Below, piece by piece: positions 1 through 14,600 of a stretch of DNA of 64,000 nucleotides. The stretch comes from Ooceraea biroi (taxonomy: Eukaryota > Arthropoda > Insecta > Hymenoptera > Formicidae). The notes beneath the pieces are model-generated. The model saw only the letters and a program-made list of their open reading frames with translations. It was not told the origin of the DNA and did no database searches. Position 1 is the stretch's first letter. Each line of letters begins with the position of its first letter. The translations under genes and the position numbers were made by a program. The stretch is from NCBI RefSeq assembly GCF_003672135.1, contig NC_039510.1:1240001-1304000 (forward strand), written 5' to 3'.

Positions 1-265
1 GCTTTCCTCTTGAGAAGTCGTTTTATTGAAGTATCAGGATCAACCCCATAGAATCTCCATGAGTTTGTGTATATTGAGCTGAAGGGTGTTGGCTTGCTCT
101 CTTTTCCCTTTCTCCCTCTCGAGTCATGATAACTGTACACCTAGTGACGCACCTCTCTTTATAGGATTGTCTTATCCACTTATGGAAGCAGAGCTTCCAA
201 TCGCTTCATCTTTCTCTGTAGAATTGTTTGCCAGCATTATTTGTGGTTTCTGTTTGCCATGCTAG

Positions 266-2020
266 GTGGAAGCGATGCTGCGTACCATGAAGTTGTCCGG
301 TCACGTCGGCTTTGACAGTCTGCCCAGCCAGCTGGTGAATAAGTCGGTGCAAAATGGATTCTTGTTCAACATCCTCTGCATTGGTACGTTATAACCCTGC
401 TCTAGCAGGGTAGCCAAGGCTCTGCGTAGCCGACTTGACGACCCGTCATCTTACAGGCGAGACTGGGCTCGGGAAATCGACGCTCATGGATTCGCTGTTC
501 AACACGAGCTTCGAGTCCACTCCCAGCCCACATAGTCTGCCGTCGGTGAAGCTCAAGGCGCACACCTACGAGCTGCAAGAGAGCAACGTCAGGCTGAAGC
601 TGACTATTGTCGACACGGTCGGTTACGGCGATCAGATTAACAAGGAGGACAGCTTCAAGGCGGTCGTTGACTACATAGACGCCCAGTTTGAGGCCTACTT
701 GCAGGAGGAATTGAAAATCAAACGCAACCTGGCGACCTACCACGACAACCGTATTCACATCTGCCTTTATTTCATTTGTCCCACTGGCCATGGGTGTGTA
801 AACCAGTTTTACGATTTATTAATAAATAATTTACGTATTATTATGTCGCAAAAATTATACTGATCTGTGTTTTCAGCTTAAAATCCATCGATCTGGTGTG
901 CATGAAGAAACTGGACTCCAAAGTTAACGTAATTCCAATTATCGCGAAGGCGGATACGATATCGAAGACCGAGCTACAGAAGTTTAAGGTACGTGGCGGT
1001 TGCTTGGCTAATTATTCAGTTATTCTGATCTCGTGTGATCCCCTTTGCGTCACGATGCCTCACGAGAATGCCTGCGATTCCAGAGCAAAATCATATCGGA
1101 ATTGCAAACGAACGGAATACAGATCTACCAGTTCCCGACCGACGACGAGAGCGTGGCGGACATAAATGTCACTATGAACACTCACGTGCCGTTCGCCGTC
1201 GTCGGCAGCACCGATTTCATCCGCATAGGCAACAAGATGATGCGTTCCCGTCAGTATCCGTGGGGCACGGTACAAGGTAAGGCTGTTAACGTTCCGTTTC
1301 AATCGACCGGAAGGTGCCGGCAGCACTCGAGCGGCCTCGTTAAATTAGAAACTCTGCTACAGTCGAGAACGAGTCTCATTGTGACTTCGTGAAATTACGG
1401 GAGATGCTGATAAGCACCAATATGGAGGACATGCGCGAGAAAACGCACTGCCGTCACTACGAACTTTACCGCAAAAGAAGATTGGAGCAGGTAAAGAAGA
1501 TTGGTACAGGCTTCCAAACTCCTGCAAAGCTGTCGTTTCGTGTCTCCTCCTCTCTCTCTCTCTCATTGCTCATTGCCGAATTTCCAGATGGGCTTCAGCG
1601 ATGTTGACAGTGACAACAAGCCAGTGAGTTTCCAGCAGACGTGTGAAGCGAAGCGGTCGATCCACTTGCAGGAGTTGCAGCAGAAGGAGGACGAGATGCG
1701 GCAGATGTTCGTGGCGCGAGTGAAGGAGAAGGAAGCCGAGCTGAAGGAAACGGAGAAAGAGGTAGCGCCATCGTCTCCGCCGTGGTCATCATTTTATCAT
1801 TGCTAACGCGTCTCGTTATCCACTTGAATCCTCTTGTACGTTCCAGTTGCACAATAAGTTTGACAAGTTGAAAAAAGATCACGCGGAGGACAAGAAAAAG
1901 TTGGAGGAAAATCGCAAGAAATTGGAGGATGACATACTGGAGTTTAACAGACGAAAGGCGCAATTCGCGCAACAGCCGCAGCATCACACGCTCACGCTGG
2001 GCAAGAGTAAGAAGAAGTGA
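266..2020 (+). CDS. Sep2: Septin, SEPT6 group (insect Septin-2 type), 5' partial
   Basis: GTP-binding cytoskeletal protein that assembles into hetero-oligomeric filaments at the cell cortex and cleavage furrow. Seven exons join in frame: 266-383, 457-793, 877-988, 1084-1276, 1363-1490, 1588-1761, 1847-2020, giving 411 residues plus TGA. Seen: P-loop GETGLGKST (about residues 40-48), DTVG (92-95), AKAD (175-178), the septin block FPTDDESVAD, and a Lys/Glu-rich C-terminal coiled coil from about 330 ending in GKSKKK. All introns are short (72-96 bases) with GT-AG ends. The 5' end is outside the window: the first exon here starts at an acceptor (AG at 264-265), so only a few N-terminal residues are missing. 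The closest family I recognise is Drosophila Sep2 / vertebrate SEPT6-8-11. It converges on the Gas2-like gene downstream. Confidence 0.96.
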
Positions 2021-2349
2021 ACGGCGCCTCGCCGTAAGATACCTTTTTATACCATCGAAAGACATGGCCGTGCATTTTAATTGCATCGTTATCAATAATA
2101 GTATTACTATTTTAATAATTGTACGTATACCTGATCTTGTATCTCTTTATTTTAGTATTATTTTATCTTTTATAATGGAATATTCACTTATATGCATATA
2201 TACCAAAAAGTTTTTTAAGGATACGCTCTAAGTCATATATTCCAACGTGGAAGGATATTAAAAAAAAAAGATAGTTTAAGCAAACTTTTACTTAATATTA
2301 TTAATTTCTACTTAATTTGCCTTTGTACGAAATGTATATTTAGTATGCA

Positions 2350-2355
2350 AATAAA
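2350..2355 (+). terminator. Candidate polyadenylation signal of the septin gene
   Basis: AATAAA about 330 bases after the septin stop, in AT-rich sequence typical of a 3' UTR. Inferred from position only. Confidence 0.5.
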
Positions 2356-5300
2356 AATAGGATATCTCACTCCGCCGGTACATTACTAATTGGAACTAAT
2401 TTTGCGATATCGAACAGCAGCGTTACGCGAAAGCGCTCTCGGAAAATAAAAATTTCGTACAGCAAATGAAAAACTAGGGTAAAAAAGTTCTTTCATAATT
2501 TATTACGTTGTCATGTTTTTGGGAAATAAGAATACTGTAAGCGTTTCGTGGTCAAATATTTTATTGCTCAACAAAATATAACAACCGACATAATTATATC
2601 TTCGAACTTAAACTTGATCGGCTAAGATAATATATACGTGCAGCATATCATACATTATACCGTACATTAAACGAAATTGTAAAACTTGTTACGAAAATTT
2701 CGTACAATTATCGTGAATGTAAGCAGCGCGATACTGATGAATTAATAGCCGAATATCACGCTGAAACGTAACAGCATCGAGAAAGACAATAGCATATTTA
2801 AAAACGCGCACTTATCAATTTAAACCGCTCTGACACCTCGTTACAAATAATAATAATTCAACAAATTTTATAATCTCAATATCATTGAAAGACACACATA
2901 TTCTCATTTACTTTCGACAACTGCAAAAGATCGAAAGATCCGAATAACGTCAAACATAATGTCTGATAAAAAGCAGTTTACCCAAACATACAGAATACAC
3001 AACTTATACTCAAGATCCGCTGATGAACATTAACGCAGGTACGATTAATAAACTTAAATCAACTATCCCGTCGATGTCGTCAGAGCAACGTATATTTACA
3101 GTTTACGTAATATGGCGAAATCAGCTTAATTAGGCAGGGCGGTTTAATCGCGTTCGACTGAATTATTTAATTAAAACAGCGAAGCATAAGAAGCGACTTC
3201 GCGGTCTGATCGTGTCTGTGCAACGTAAGGCCCTGTGTCCAGCAATACAATGCGCGTACAATGGTTCTCGCTAAATCTATGTCTACGTAATAAGCCCTCC
3301 AGTAGAAATTGCCCTCCAATATATACTCTACGTCGTAATAAGACTCTACGTCGCGAAGGATAATCTCGAACGACGGTGAACTGATTGCATGACTGGTGAT
3401 TCGCGCGCGCAGGAGATATAGATCCGTGAAAGCAAATACCACCGTTCGACGTGATCATTAGAAGCGGATCGCGCGCAGATGACGACTCGTCGGCTTCAGC
3501 GGGCCGATAACACTCGTCGGCGCGTGTTTCTTTGCTTTGGCATCCCTTTGCACGCCGTGCTCTTGCACTTCTGTAAGCGGAATAATTGATACAGTTTTTA
3601 ATGATATCTCGGCTAACGTTTAGGCCGACCGTGGATGATCCCTTATCCTATTTATATAAAAAAGTACAAAATACATATGTATTATATATATATGTGTATG
3701 ACGATTAATCGTGAAGCACTTTACACGTTAGGCGGTACAAGTTGCGTATTGAAGAATATTAATCGAGTGTTAAAGTGCGCGTCGATGAGTCGCAGGGCCG
3801 ACTGAAATGAGAATCGCGAGCTGGCAAGTAACGATCATTCAAAGATATGATAGAGAATATTTTTGAAGAAGCTTCTGATATAAGTATACGATATTTTATG
3901 ATAATTAGCGCGCGATTCTCATTTAAATATCGTACAATATATAATACATAATAATACAAATAAACATAGAGGAAAGAATTTGCCAAATTTAATGCGATAT
4001 AATTAATTGGCAGATTGATTCTTGTGATACTGAATGTGTAAGAAAATCAGGCCGACCCCGCGCGATTATTATACGATACGAGTGCCTGATCGCGTCGCAA
4101 AATATGAGAGTGCACTGTAAGAATATGTATGAATACAGCAATGACCAAAGCGAGCTTGAACATTCAAGTTGAGTACATTTCAAAGATACGTTGCAAGCTA
4201 GTGATAAGAAAGGCGCGTGTCCAGTTCGACTACAAACTCTCTGTAACACTGGCACGACGATTGCTTGAGGGAAAGATCAGTGTACATATTCGCGAACGAA
4301 TCTCGTCGAGAAAATCATTGATCGATCTTCTTAAGGCATGACACGTTTGTATGGACGACGATACTCTACCTGAGATTTTAATTGCACTTTTGTCTCCTTT
4401 TTATTGCACACGCAGGCGCAGCATGTTTCAGTTTACAAGTTACTCGTACAAAAAATTACTGTTATTATTATCAATTTCTTCGTTAGTAATATACGATGAA
4501 GCGAAATCCTGATAAAGACGCGGTTCTCAAAATAAATTTGGTCATTGCGATCTTAGACACTACCACTACCAAGTGCATCACGTTCCCTGAGCCCTGTCGA
4601 GGGATCTCCGAGAGATGCTGATTACCCTCGGTACCCTGAAGAGACGAAAACGTACTACGGTCTCATGCGATACGATAATACTGAATAGACAAAGTCTCTG
4701 TAAATTCGCGGGTCAAATCTCGGATACAGAACTTTGGCTATTCGTTATCGTTATCCATCGCGTTTCGGGAAAACCAGAGCGTATCACGCATCAGCGAGGA
4801 CATGCTTCGACAGGACGCAGGCGTCTGCTCTCCGAGCATACCTGAATACCTGCTCCTATTCTGTAATAAAAATAGTTGTGTGCGTCTCTACACCGTGATC
4901 GAGCTATGTTGTACGCATGTACGTGACAAATGCACTTGACACAGTTGGTGATGCACGTGAGTGGCTACGGATTTGGAAGAGAGGCATCTTGCGAGCTTGT
5001 CGTAGGCGGTGCGTAGCCGGTGATCCCCGATAGAGGAACGATAGCTACTCGCAAGCACGAATATCGGAATGTGCGCCGCGGGTGGCCGCAAATTCTTGGG
5101 AATTGCGAATTGCGGTCGTCTTTTTTCCCCCCCGCGAATACTCGACAAGTATACTTAGGAAAGAAGGAATGTAATCGTGCGCGGAAATCGCCGTTCCTGC
5201 TCGATGACTCGAGTCGCCACGTTTCGTTGCGTCGTTTCTGACACGTCGACCGATCCGCGTCCGTTCATCGACGTCCGTCATCGAGTTGCCGGCCGATCAT

Positions 5301-5691
5301 GTCAAGAATACTCCCATGAGACGAGACAGAGATGGATGTGGGCATGATAGCGCCGTGTCACAGCGAAATTCAGTCTATCCGAGAGAGTTACTGTCGAGGA
5401 TCACGCTTACGTAAAGATAATTACGTAGATAACGTAGATAACGTACAGCACGTACGTTTAATGTACAAATGCAGTGTGCCGGAAGTGCTACAAAAGTTGC
5501 TTCCTTTCTCTCAATCACTTGTCTCAGTGGTTTCCCCACTTTGTCTTCCGATAGTCTTGCTCTCGGATAGACGTCAAGCTCAGTTGCAGGCCATAACGTG
5601 AAATCGTACGTGCGCCACGCGCGTGTGCACCCCCGAGGGGACCGCGTAATTATGTGGGCGCACGATTAGGCCACTACACGTGCTGGTGCTC
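2356..5691. other. Convergent 3' region between septin and the Gas2-like gene
   Basis: No coding exon is recognised. On the minus strand, AATAAA signals (TTTATT on plus) lie at 4400-4405 and 2560-2565, so this stretch may be a long 3' UTR of the minus-strand Gas2-like gene, whose stop is at 5692-5694. Open frames here are short and show no domain. Sequence is AT-rich with a small (TA)n run near 3680-3700. Confidence 0.4.
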
Positions 5692-8600
5692 TTAGGCGAG
5701 CGATCGACGTGAGAGGCTCGGCTCCAACGGCGGGCTGCGATACTTGGCGCGAATGTGCAGGAAGCTGTCGTGCTTGGTGCCGCGAGCTGGTGGCGGCGTG
5801 CCCTCGCGGTTGAGGACCCTCACCTGACAGGGGTCGTGCCTCGCCAGGAAGTGCTCCAGGGTGTCCCACCCGCCGCCCACTCTCACCATCATGTGTCTCC
5901 CCTTGAGAAGCTGCGAACACGTCAGCGGCGCGGTCATTAGCAGCTGGCACGATTACAGGGCCACCGCGACGTTGCGAACAAAAGGAAAGGGACGAGAGGG
6001 AAACCCTCGAGAGAAAGAGAGAAAGAGAGGCAGAGATCTCAAGAGAGATCTCGAGATCTTCAGGTACCCGCGGCGGCCCCTTAACAAAACCCTTAAATTA
6101 TAGAGTACGGATTTCCACGAGGCGAGAAAAAATCAAAAGAAACATAAAGAGACCGAAATACGAACAAAATGCGAACATTTGCAACGTTAATGATACTTGG
6201 CACAATCTCTCGATTTGTAATCCGCTGTGTAAAATTTTCTACAGACCGTATCCCGATCTGTAAAAAATTGAAAATCGATATACACGTACCCTGATGAAGA
6301 CGTTACGTCCCGCGATGTGATAGCGACCTTCCCCGACTTTGCGCACTTTCAACTTGGAGCACTTTTCCGATGGGCACTGGCAGAGTCTCTGGACGGCCTC
6401 GGTCGCTCTTCTTACCTGCGAGCAAAAGAAAAAACGGAGTTGGCACGCGATGCGGGAAACCGAGCCGAAAGAAATGTACTTAAAGGAAAAGAACTCAGGA
6501 ATATATCTATAGAGGCGGGCAGTTTTTTGTGCGATCGGTCGATCTGCAGCTACGTTGTTACCGTACGGACGACGGACGATCGAGCATCACGCGAGATAAA
6601 TCGCCTCAACGTGTCGTCGGGACGGAGCATGAAGCGACCGAACAGAGAGATGTAGAGGCCGTAAAGCGCTTAACTTCCGCTGTGAGGCATGCAGGAATTC
6701 GACATGCAGAGACGCGCGCGCGAGGAAACGCCAGTTCCCATTGTCCCTTCCGCTTCCCCGCGCGCGTTCCTTTCCTCTCACGACGATTGTAATGCGGCGC
6801 GACAGCTGCCACGGAGAACCGTAGGGCCGAGGTTTTCCCAACGATACGCACGAGATGCGCGAGGATACGGCCGTAACGTGCGCCACGCCGTAGGGGACGT
6901 TGGCGAGGTACATTAACATTAATAAGGAAGATATAAATTATTCAATTCGCCGTTATGCACTTCTCCTTCTGCGCACTATGCGGAAGGAGGCAGTGTTTGT
7001 GCATCGCGTAATGACGTCTCAATCCTGAAGGGTCTTTTTATTCCCCAGAGGAGAATGAATCCTCGATAAATGGAGTGTCGTTGAGAGCTATTTATGGCTA
7101 TCGCGATGATGAAATACTTTTAATCAAACGTAAAAGATCATCAGACCTCGATTTTTCATAAATTATAATAATTATCAAGATGATTAAATAAATAAATAAT
7201 AAATCACAATTTGAAACTTTCGAACGCAACTAATTTGCGACTACTGTTCGCCATCGAGATTCCGGAATACGATCGAGCTATCTCGATAATAGCAGTACGA
7301 TACCTTGCGATCGAGTTCCGTTATCGGACCGGTGTGCTCCGGTGGCTCGGCTGGCGATGGCGATGGCGAACTTGACGGTGACGGCACTTCGTCCGGATCC
7401 TCGGGACTACCGCGAGACCAATCATCCTCGGTGGTGTCACTGGGCACTCCATCGCTTCCAGTAGGGCCATTGTCGCTAACGGACCTTCGCATCTCGGGTT
7501 CATGCGTGGCGCCAGTCACCGGATCCAACCATCGTGTGGCCGTCGTCGCGACTTCAGATGCCGAGCTGAAAGGCGTTAGAGTTTTGTGTCAAAAGCTTCC
7601 GCAAAGTTACGAATCTTAGCGATGTCTCTAAAAATAGTTGAAAACAATTGGGTAAGCCCTCTGCCAGCGAGAGACGGATTGATTAAGACCAGAAGAGCAG
7701 AAATTGCAATTATTTATAATATATATTGCAAAAAATGTATTTATTATAGAACGATAATCGGGTGGAGAAATACATTTTATTTAAACAATTTGGGACTTTA
7801 ATAGAGCGGACAGCCTATCTCGAATAGCGCGCAATGTAACGGCCGCCGTGGCGCCTTTAACGTCAACGCTCTGTAAGCTTCGCGCACCATAAAATTCAGC
7901 CACTCCTACAGAGTTGCGTTACGACGTGACTCGAGGTCTCCGTTCGCGGTAACACCTCGCGGAATTGCCCATTCAGCTGACGGCTGTTAGGCCGACGGGG
8001 AAATCTATTGTCGTAAACGAGCCGGAATGTACGCTCGAGGTCTAAACGTTGTCCGCGTAAGCGAAACAGAAAATTATGCGAGCATACAGCTCACGCGTTC
8101 CGCAACGGGCGAGTTTCGGTTTCTTCCTTGCGACATCCCAACCGATTTCCACGATAGACACGCTGAGAGGAGACGCAGAAGGAGGATCAGTCGCTGAAAT
8201 ATGCAGACATCCTCGTTTCTTCTCGAAAAGGGCTCCTCTGCGCCCCTCGAGAAGAGATCCTATGGCTTATTTACCTGCTGTGTTTGATCTTCTCGGACGG
8301 CGGTCTGGGCGTCGCGGTCGGCGATGGCGACTGGAACTGCCAGGAGACAAGGCTGCTGTGAGATATGCCGCTGTCGGACAAACAATGAAGATCTCGCTCC
8401 TGCTCCGCCGCGATTTCCCTCTCGAGCTGCACGAGACCGGGCGGCTCCAGGGAATATCTAGCCGCAAGTCGCGCGACCTCCAGCAAGCACAGCACCACGT
8501 TTCGCGGCTGATTGTGCAAAACTGCAAAGAGAAATGGCAGATTTATTGCTTGCGCCAATGAAAGATGACAAATTTGCCATCCGCACGTGACGTTTGCGTT

Positions 8601-11600
8601 TGTTTATTGCTCCGCACGTATTTGCAGCATCCTTGACACATCTACCGATTCATCAAGTCATTGACGGCCTCTGCTAGCAATTAAGACTAGTAATTACTCG
8701 CGTAAGAGAACGCGTAGGACTCCCTCAAAACGGCCCAGCCGTCACGCTCGATTACGCCGATTACGTCATTTACGTAACTGCACGCGCATTGTTCCCCGAC
8801 AATTGTTCCCCGGCAATTAAACCCCAGTCGACTGGGAAAAAGCGTCCCGCCGCTCTCCGACGAGAGCCGCTCCACTTTTCCGCACCGCAGGCACGGCGGA
8901 TCACTCTCGCCGCGCTCTGGATTTGCGTACCGCGGCGCCTGATCGTAATTTACTGCGAGACCAGGTTCCCACACACTCGACCGTCGCGGGATTGCGCCAG
9001 TCAATTGCCGCGTTTCCCCTAATTACCGGCCATCAAGTTAGACGAGTACGTGCCCGGATCGCAAATCTCGTCGAAAGTCGTCCGATGGGCCGAACCGCGG
9101 CGGCCTGCGCCGCCCCTACTTGATCCGCATGCATTAGAATTAATTGCGTCTTTACCGAGATCGTCGCTTTCGAAGAGGAGATTCTCGTGGACACCCAGTC
9201 GCCGGCAGAACTGTATGAAGTTCTCCATGTTGTCGCGGGAGAAGAAGCTGCGCCGCGCGGCGTTTTCCCAGCAACGGCCTCGTATCATCGGCGCCGGCTG
9301 CAAAAAAATTTTTCCCATGCTCTGAGCACAGAATTTCTCAGATATCCCTTTGTCATTGTTACGCCGAAACAAATTTTCCTGTTATAGGGAGTCTGATATT
9401 GCGACACGAATTTTAATAAGTGGATGCACAGAAAGAAAAATTTTTGCTACCGTAGCTAATCATGATTTGCTAAAAAATGTTTGCTGCCGTAGCTATAAAT
9501 TTCTAAACTACAGCAAAATGTTTGCTCTTGCAGCTAATGAATTAGGAACCTTATCTAATAAAATAGGTGTCACAACTAAAATTTAGGTGTCCATATATTA
9601 CGACTGAATTTAGTTATCACACGCAGTTTTTAGCTATGGCAGCTACTTTTTTCTTTCCGTGTGCTTAATCAGACAGAACATTGAGGAAAGAACATCTGCT
9701 CGTGAAAAATGCGTTGTGTTAAAATGCAAAGCATAAGATAGAAGGGTGATACAAATTGTGCTTACCCCTTTCGCCCGTCCAGCCTCCACCGCGGATCTCG
9801 CCTTCTCCTGGATAACCCTTGCCAATCGACACACGGCCACGCCATTATCGAGCACGTCGAAGAAATTGTCGCCCGTTATGTAATCGACATCTGAAATTCG
9901 AATGTGTAGCGCTATTAGCTTTCTCTCTTTCTTTGCCGTAGCTGTGGCAATCGGCACGCACGTATATCTACGTATCTCTTGACGTATAGGCTGCAAACGT
10001 CTTTCAATAATGCTCAAGTGGCTTGATCAAGATGAAGTGATACATCGTGACAAAAAAGAGTAACCGTTCACTCTCATTCAGAGTTCATCAAATCATTGTG
10101 AATTACTATGTTCGTGCCATCCTTTCGATTCACGCTATAATTAAAATTGATTTTAATCTCCGCACGAAAAGGAAAACTGGACGATGTTCGTTACACAATT
10201 GACGCAACAATTAAATCAGCAAATAATCTGCGGATAAGTTTGTAAAAAGTGGGTCTCGCAGACAGTCGGGAATTGTCTCGCGCATTTATTTCGCAAGAGG
10301 CACTCGATCGAGGACGCACGATTGTAATCGCCGTGCGTAAGTATACCAACGATGTACGCAACGGTGATTCGTCCATGTATCGAATGTCGATCGCCGAGCC
10401 GGTTCGGTCGGTCGCAGAAGCCTGTTCGAAGAGACGCGTACACGTCGAGCGATCGTGCAGCAAATCATTTATCAGAAGCACGCGATGCTCAAGGACGACG
10501 TGTTTAATGGCACAATCGTGGGATCAATCATCGAGGGGGACAACGAGATGGATTTGGATCGGCCGATTCATCGGCCATGGAATCTCTCCTTCTTCCGATT
10601 TCCAGAAGAAAAAAAGTGAAGAAACTTGAATCGCCGTGATTGACACGATCGGTCAAGCGAGGAAACCGTCAGCTCACGATCCTCTCACGATGAGACTCCA
10701 TCGACTGGTGCGTGACTCGAAAAATCACGCCAGCGCTTCGTTCGCCGTCGTAAGGTACCGGTAGATCAAGGACACACGTTCCACTTTTCCGAATAATAAA
10801 ACTTTCCAACGCGCGCGTTTCCCCGACACGGGAAACCCTATGCGATGCGTCTCCCGATGAATATTCAACGAGTCCAGACTTTCCCTGGAAACGAACCGCG
10901 GCTGGTCCCACCTGTGGACCAACCGCCGCTCTTCTCACAGACTCTGAGGCCGGGATTATCGTTTGTCCCCGCAAAGCGCGTAATCTTCCTTACAAAGAAA
11001 CTCCTCCTATCTCCGTTCTCTTTTGCCCGACATCAACATGCACGCTTATCACGTACTTGATCCTCCGTTCGTTATTAGCCGCTATTAATTATCATCCCTA
11101 TCATGCTTGTATCAGCCTCTTTCTCACATTCATCTCATGTCTTTTCTCTACGAGAAGCCTTACTTCTGGTGTGACAAATTGTGTCTAATTCTGCCGGCGA
11201 ACGCGCCTTCGGTTGCCATTCTCTCCTCGTCCGGCCCGAACACGTTCGTTAATCACGCACGTTAATCTACACTGGCCATTAGCTACTATCTATTATACGT
11301 CCGCGTTATCTATTGCCGTCTCCCCTTCATATTCATTATCTCTTAGCAACTCATGCGCGGATTTTCAGCCGCGCGGAAGATGATGGAACACGCGCATCTG
11401 CGCGCCGGCTCGCGCGTCCGTTCACCATCCGCGTCCGTTATCTGCTATCGCTTCTCTTGCTTCGATCCGTTATCTCTCGCGAAGATAGGCGAAAATATCG
11501 ATGGCGCTTTACGATCGTCTCATTCGATTATATTATATATCTGTATCGCGCGCCAGAGATATTGATATACATCGGGGCAATTGAATTTCACCGGATACGT

Positions 11601-14600
11601 GGGGCAGGATTCGAGCAAGCGCGAGCATCCTTTTTCCCTCGCGGGTAACTCCTTCGCGATTTTCACTTCTTCGCTTCGTGTGTACATACATTTTTAATTA
11701 GTCGTATGCGTCGTAGATTTTCTGGCATTAGGCGTAAACGAATCACGAAAATTGATTAGTTCCCCGGCTATCGAAGTTTTATCAAAGTAGAACGCATTAT
11801 ACTTAAATCGCAGAAACGATAAAATTTTACGGCCGCAAGCAACTCGGACGAATGTAACTGCGATACACTCGATATATTTATATGAGAGTATCTATCCTAT
11901 AAAAAAAATTAATATTCCTCTCCGTTTATGTGCACGAGATAAGAAGAAATAATTCATGATGCCTCACTTGAGTTAACCCGGGTGTCAATGCATCGTTTCT
12001 TTCTCAGGGCGGAGCAGCCCTGGGATCAACGAGCGGGTCTAAGGAAAACTCGTAGTCGGGTCGCGACACGATCCCGTAGACACTCTATATAGATATAGAG
12101 CGGGCACGATGGGAAATAGGAACTAGGTTGGGCCTCGGCGCAGCGATAGTGCCTCGTAGATACGGATGGTAATGAGAACTCGCGAGCGCGGGCTCGTGAC
12201 TCGACCCGGTAACAACAATAGGGTTGGCACCGCGAGCACGACGAAAAGAACGGGGTTTCAACGGCACGGGCCCCATCACGTGGCGGTGCAACGTTCCGGC
12301 CACGTGCATCGGAATTGCGAATACATTACGGGCGCTGGAGGCAAACCCCCATAGCGTTTCCTGTTGAAGACAAAAGTAAAAGGAAGAAGAAAGGAAGAAT
12401 CTCCACTTGATTGCTACGAATCGATGAGAAATCATGCAAACTGGGAAAGTGATGAGTTCTCCGGACTCCACGAACACGTGCGTGGACGCAAGGAGGAAAT
12501 CCCGTCGTACAGGAACTCGGTCACCCGGAAGTACGTGCTGCGACCGTGTTTCCCGTCACCGAGGTAGATACACGTCCGCGACGTTACGTCGTTTCTCATT
12601 CGGGCACGACTCTTTGGTGTTCAAGACTTCGGCGGGGTCGATATCCATAAGGATCTCGCGCGGAACGGAGGAGGCGCACGCGTTTGCGATATTCCGTTGT
12701 CTGCTTTCCGATATCAGAAGGCGGAAGCTGCAACTGAAGAGAACGCATCTCCTCGATCCGGTATCTCGGTTGCACCGATATATTGCACAAAGTCCCTCGT
12801 TTGTTTCGCTTGTTATACCGGGTAGGAAGCCTCGGCGCACAATAGTTAATGCTGCAGCGGATCCGCGCGGTATTCCCCGCGAGACGATCCCTGTCGACGT
12901 CGAGTATTGTGCAGGCAACTGGCACGAGTAGCTCCTCTCGAACGGGAACGCTTCCTCGTCAATTTACGCTTTCCATTGTCGCTCGCGCGCTATTCACGTG
13001 TAACGGCGAATGCAAAATACGTGCCGGGAACGAGTCGGGAAGATACGAGATTGCGGGTTCGGTTCAGCGCCGATGCTCGCGCGAGAGTCGCAAATTGTAG
13101 TCTCAGCGCTGTAAGTCGAGCGATCCGAGCTCGCTCGGAGGAATCAGTTTGTACGAATCAATCCTCAAAACCGTCGGCGAGCGTGACGTGCGGCTCTTCT
13201 TTTCCGTTCTCTTTAAAGCCTCGCGATCTTGATCTTGAGGCGAACGAAGTTACGGACTGACGACGACGTCCCGACGAAAAGAAAGATTTCCTCCGGCTCT
13301 TAGCGGTACCGGCGCATCCGGTCCTACGTCCTCACGCGATTGCCCAATGTCCCGGAGCCGTGGTACTTTTCGCGGCTACCGTATCCTTACGGATATCCTT
13401 AGCGGTGCTGCTCGCAGTCTTGAAACGCTGGACTGGTTTCTCGGGAACCGGGCGTTCTCAAGTTCTCTCCGCGCGCCGAGGCCCCGGCCGAAGGACGCGG
13501 TATCTCGATTATCGCCGCGTCACGCCTGGACACGCGTAATCTATTCCTTATCCGTTCGTGTTCGTGTCATAGAGCGGGCTCTGAATAGCCGGCATTTTTC
13601 ATTCGCTTGCCACGCAGTACTCACGGCGGCGGCGGCGGCGGCGAACCAAAGCGATTTAAAGCGCGATCACGATTCGCTCGGCAGCGCGCCGCTATAAACG
13701 GCGTATATCGTAACTCCGCAACCCGGATCCCACGATAAATCTGACCGGGTCCAGAACCGTGAACGCGGTCGCTTCTACGGCGCCTTATATCGGGGGAAAT
13801 AATCGGCGGCGATAAATTAGCGCGGCGCTCCAAAAGGTCTCTCTCTCTTGCTGTCTGATTTACGGCCGCTCTCGAGAGCGTCCGCGAGCGCGTGCCGTAC
13901 CGATATCCGTCTGGATACGGTATCGATCGTTATTGCCGTGTCGTATCTTCGTGGTCGCGCGAATCGACGGCGTTCGTCCTGCGGATGCGCGAGCGAGAAG
14001 GCGTACGCCTATTATGCGTAATGCGGCATCGGGTGCCCCGTGCGATGAAGAGAGAAGAGAAGAAGGAAGGCACGAAGGAAGAGGGGTGCCCCGGCCCGAC
14101 GACTTCCGGTTGACTCACGGAGGCTTTGCAACTGCGGCAAGCGCAGGGCGCGCGTGGGTAACGAAAGGCCGTGTTATTTTTTTCACGTCGACGAGATGGT
14201 GCTTTAACAACCGATGAATTTCAATGAGTGACTCTGTCTTTTACGTTTTCATTTCGATCTTCAGGACCTCGCTGGAGGATTATGCTGCACTGTTAATTTT
14301 ATTTACGTAAAATCTTTATATATTAATTGAAAAATCAATTAAAAAGAATTCGAGTGATTTAAAAGAAAATCATCGCGATCGAATTGATATCCTTTACAAG
14401 AAAGTTGAGATAAGTTGCTCAAGAATAGTTCTTTCAATTGCTGCTCATTTCAATCGTGCCTGGACGAGGTTTTTACCTCAGAAAAAAATTGCACGAGCGC
14501 AAATCCGTTCGTTAAACAACTCGGATGAGCAAACACGTTTACGACACGCCAGGATCGCTCGAGCGATCAATTTCAAGCTTCCTCTAACCGTCTTGGGAAG

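Noticed and set aside
402..791. 129-codon minus-strand frame
   Set aside because: Antisense shadow of septin exon 2.
12085..12477. Minus-strand frame preceded by a possible acceptor (TCTTCAACAG) inside the large Gas2-like intron
   Set aside because: Considered as an alternative exon, but the peptide matches nothing I know and the splice phase with neighbouring exons is not supported.
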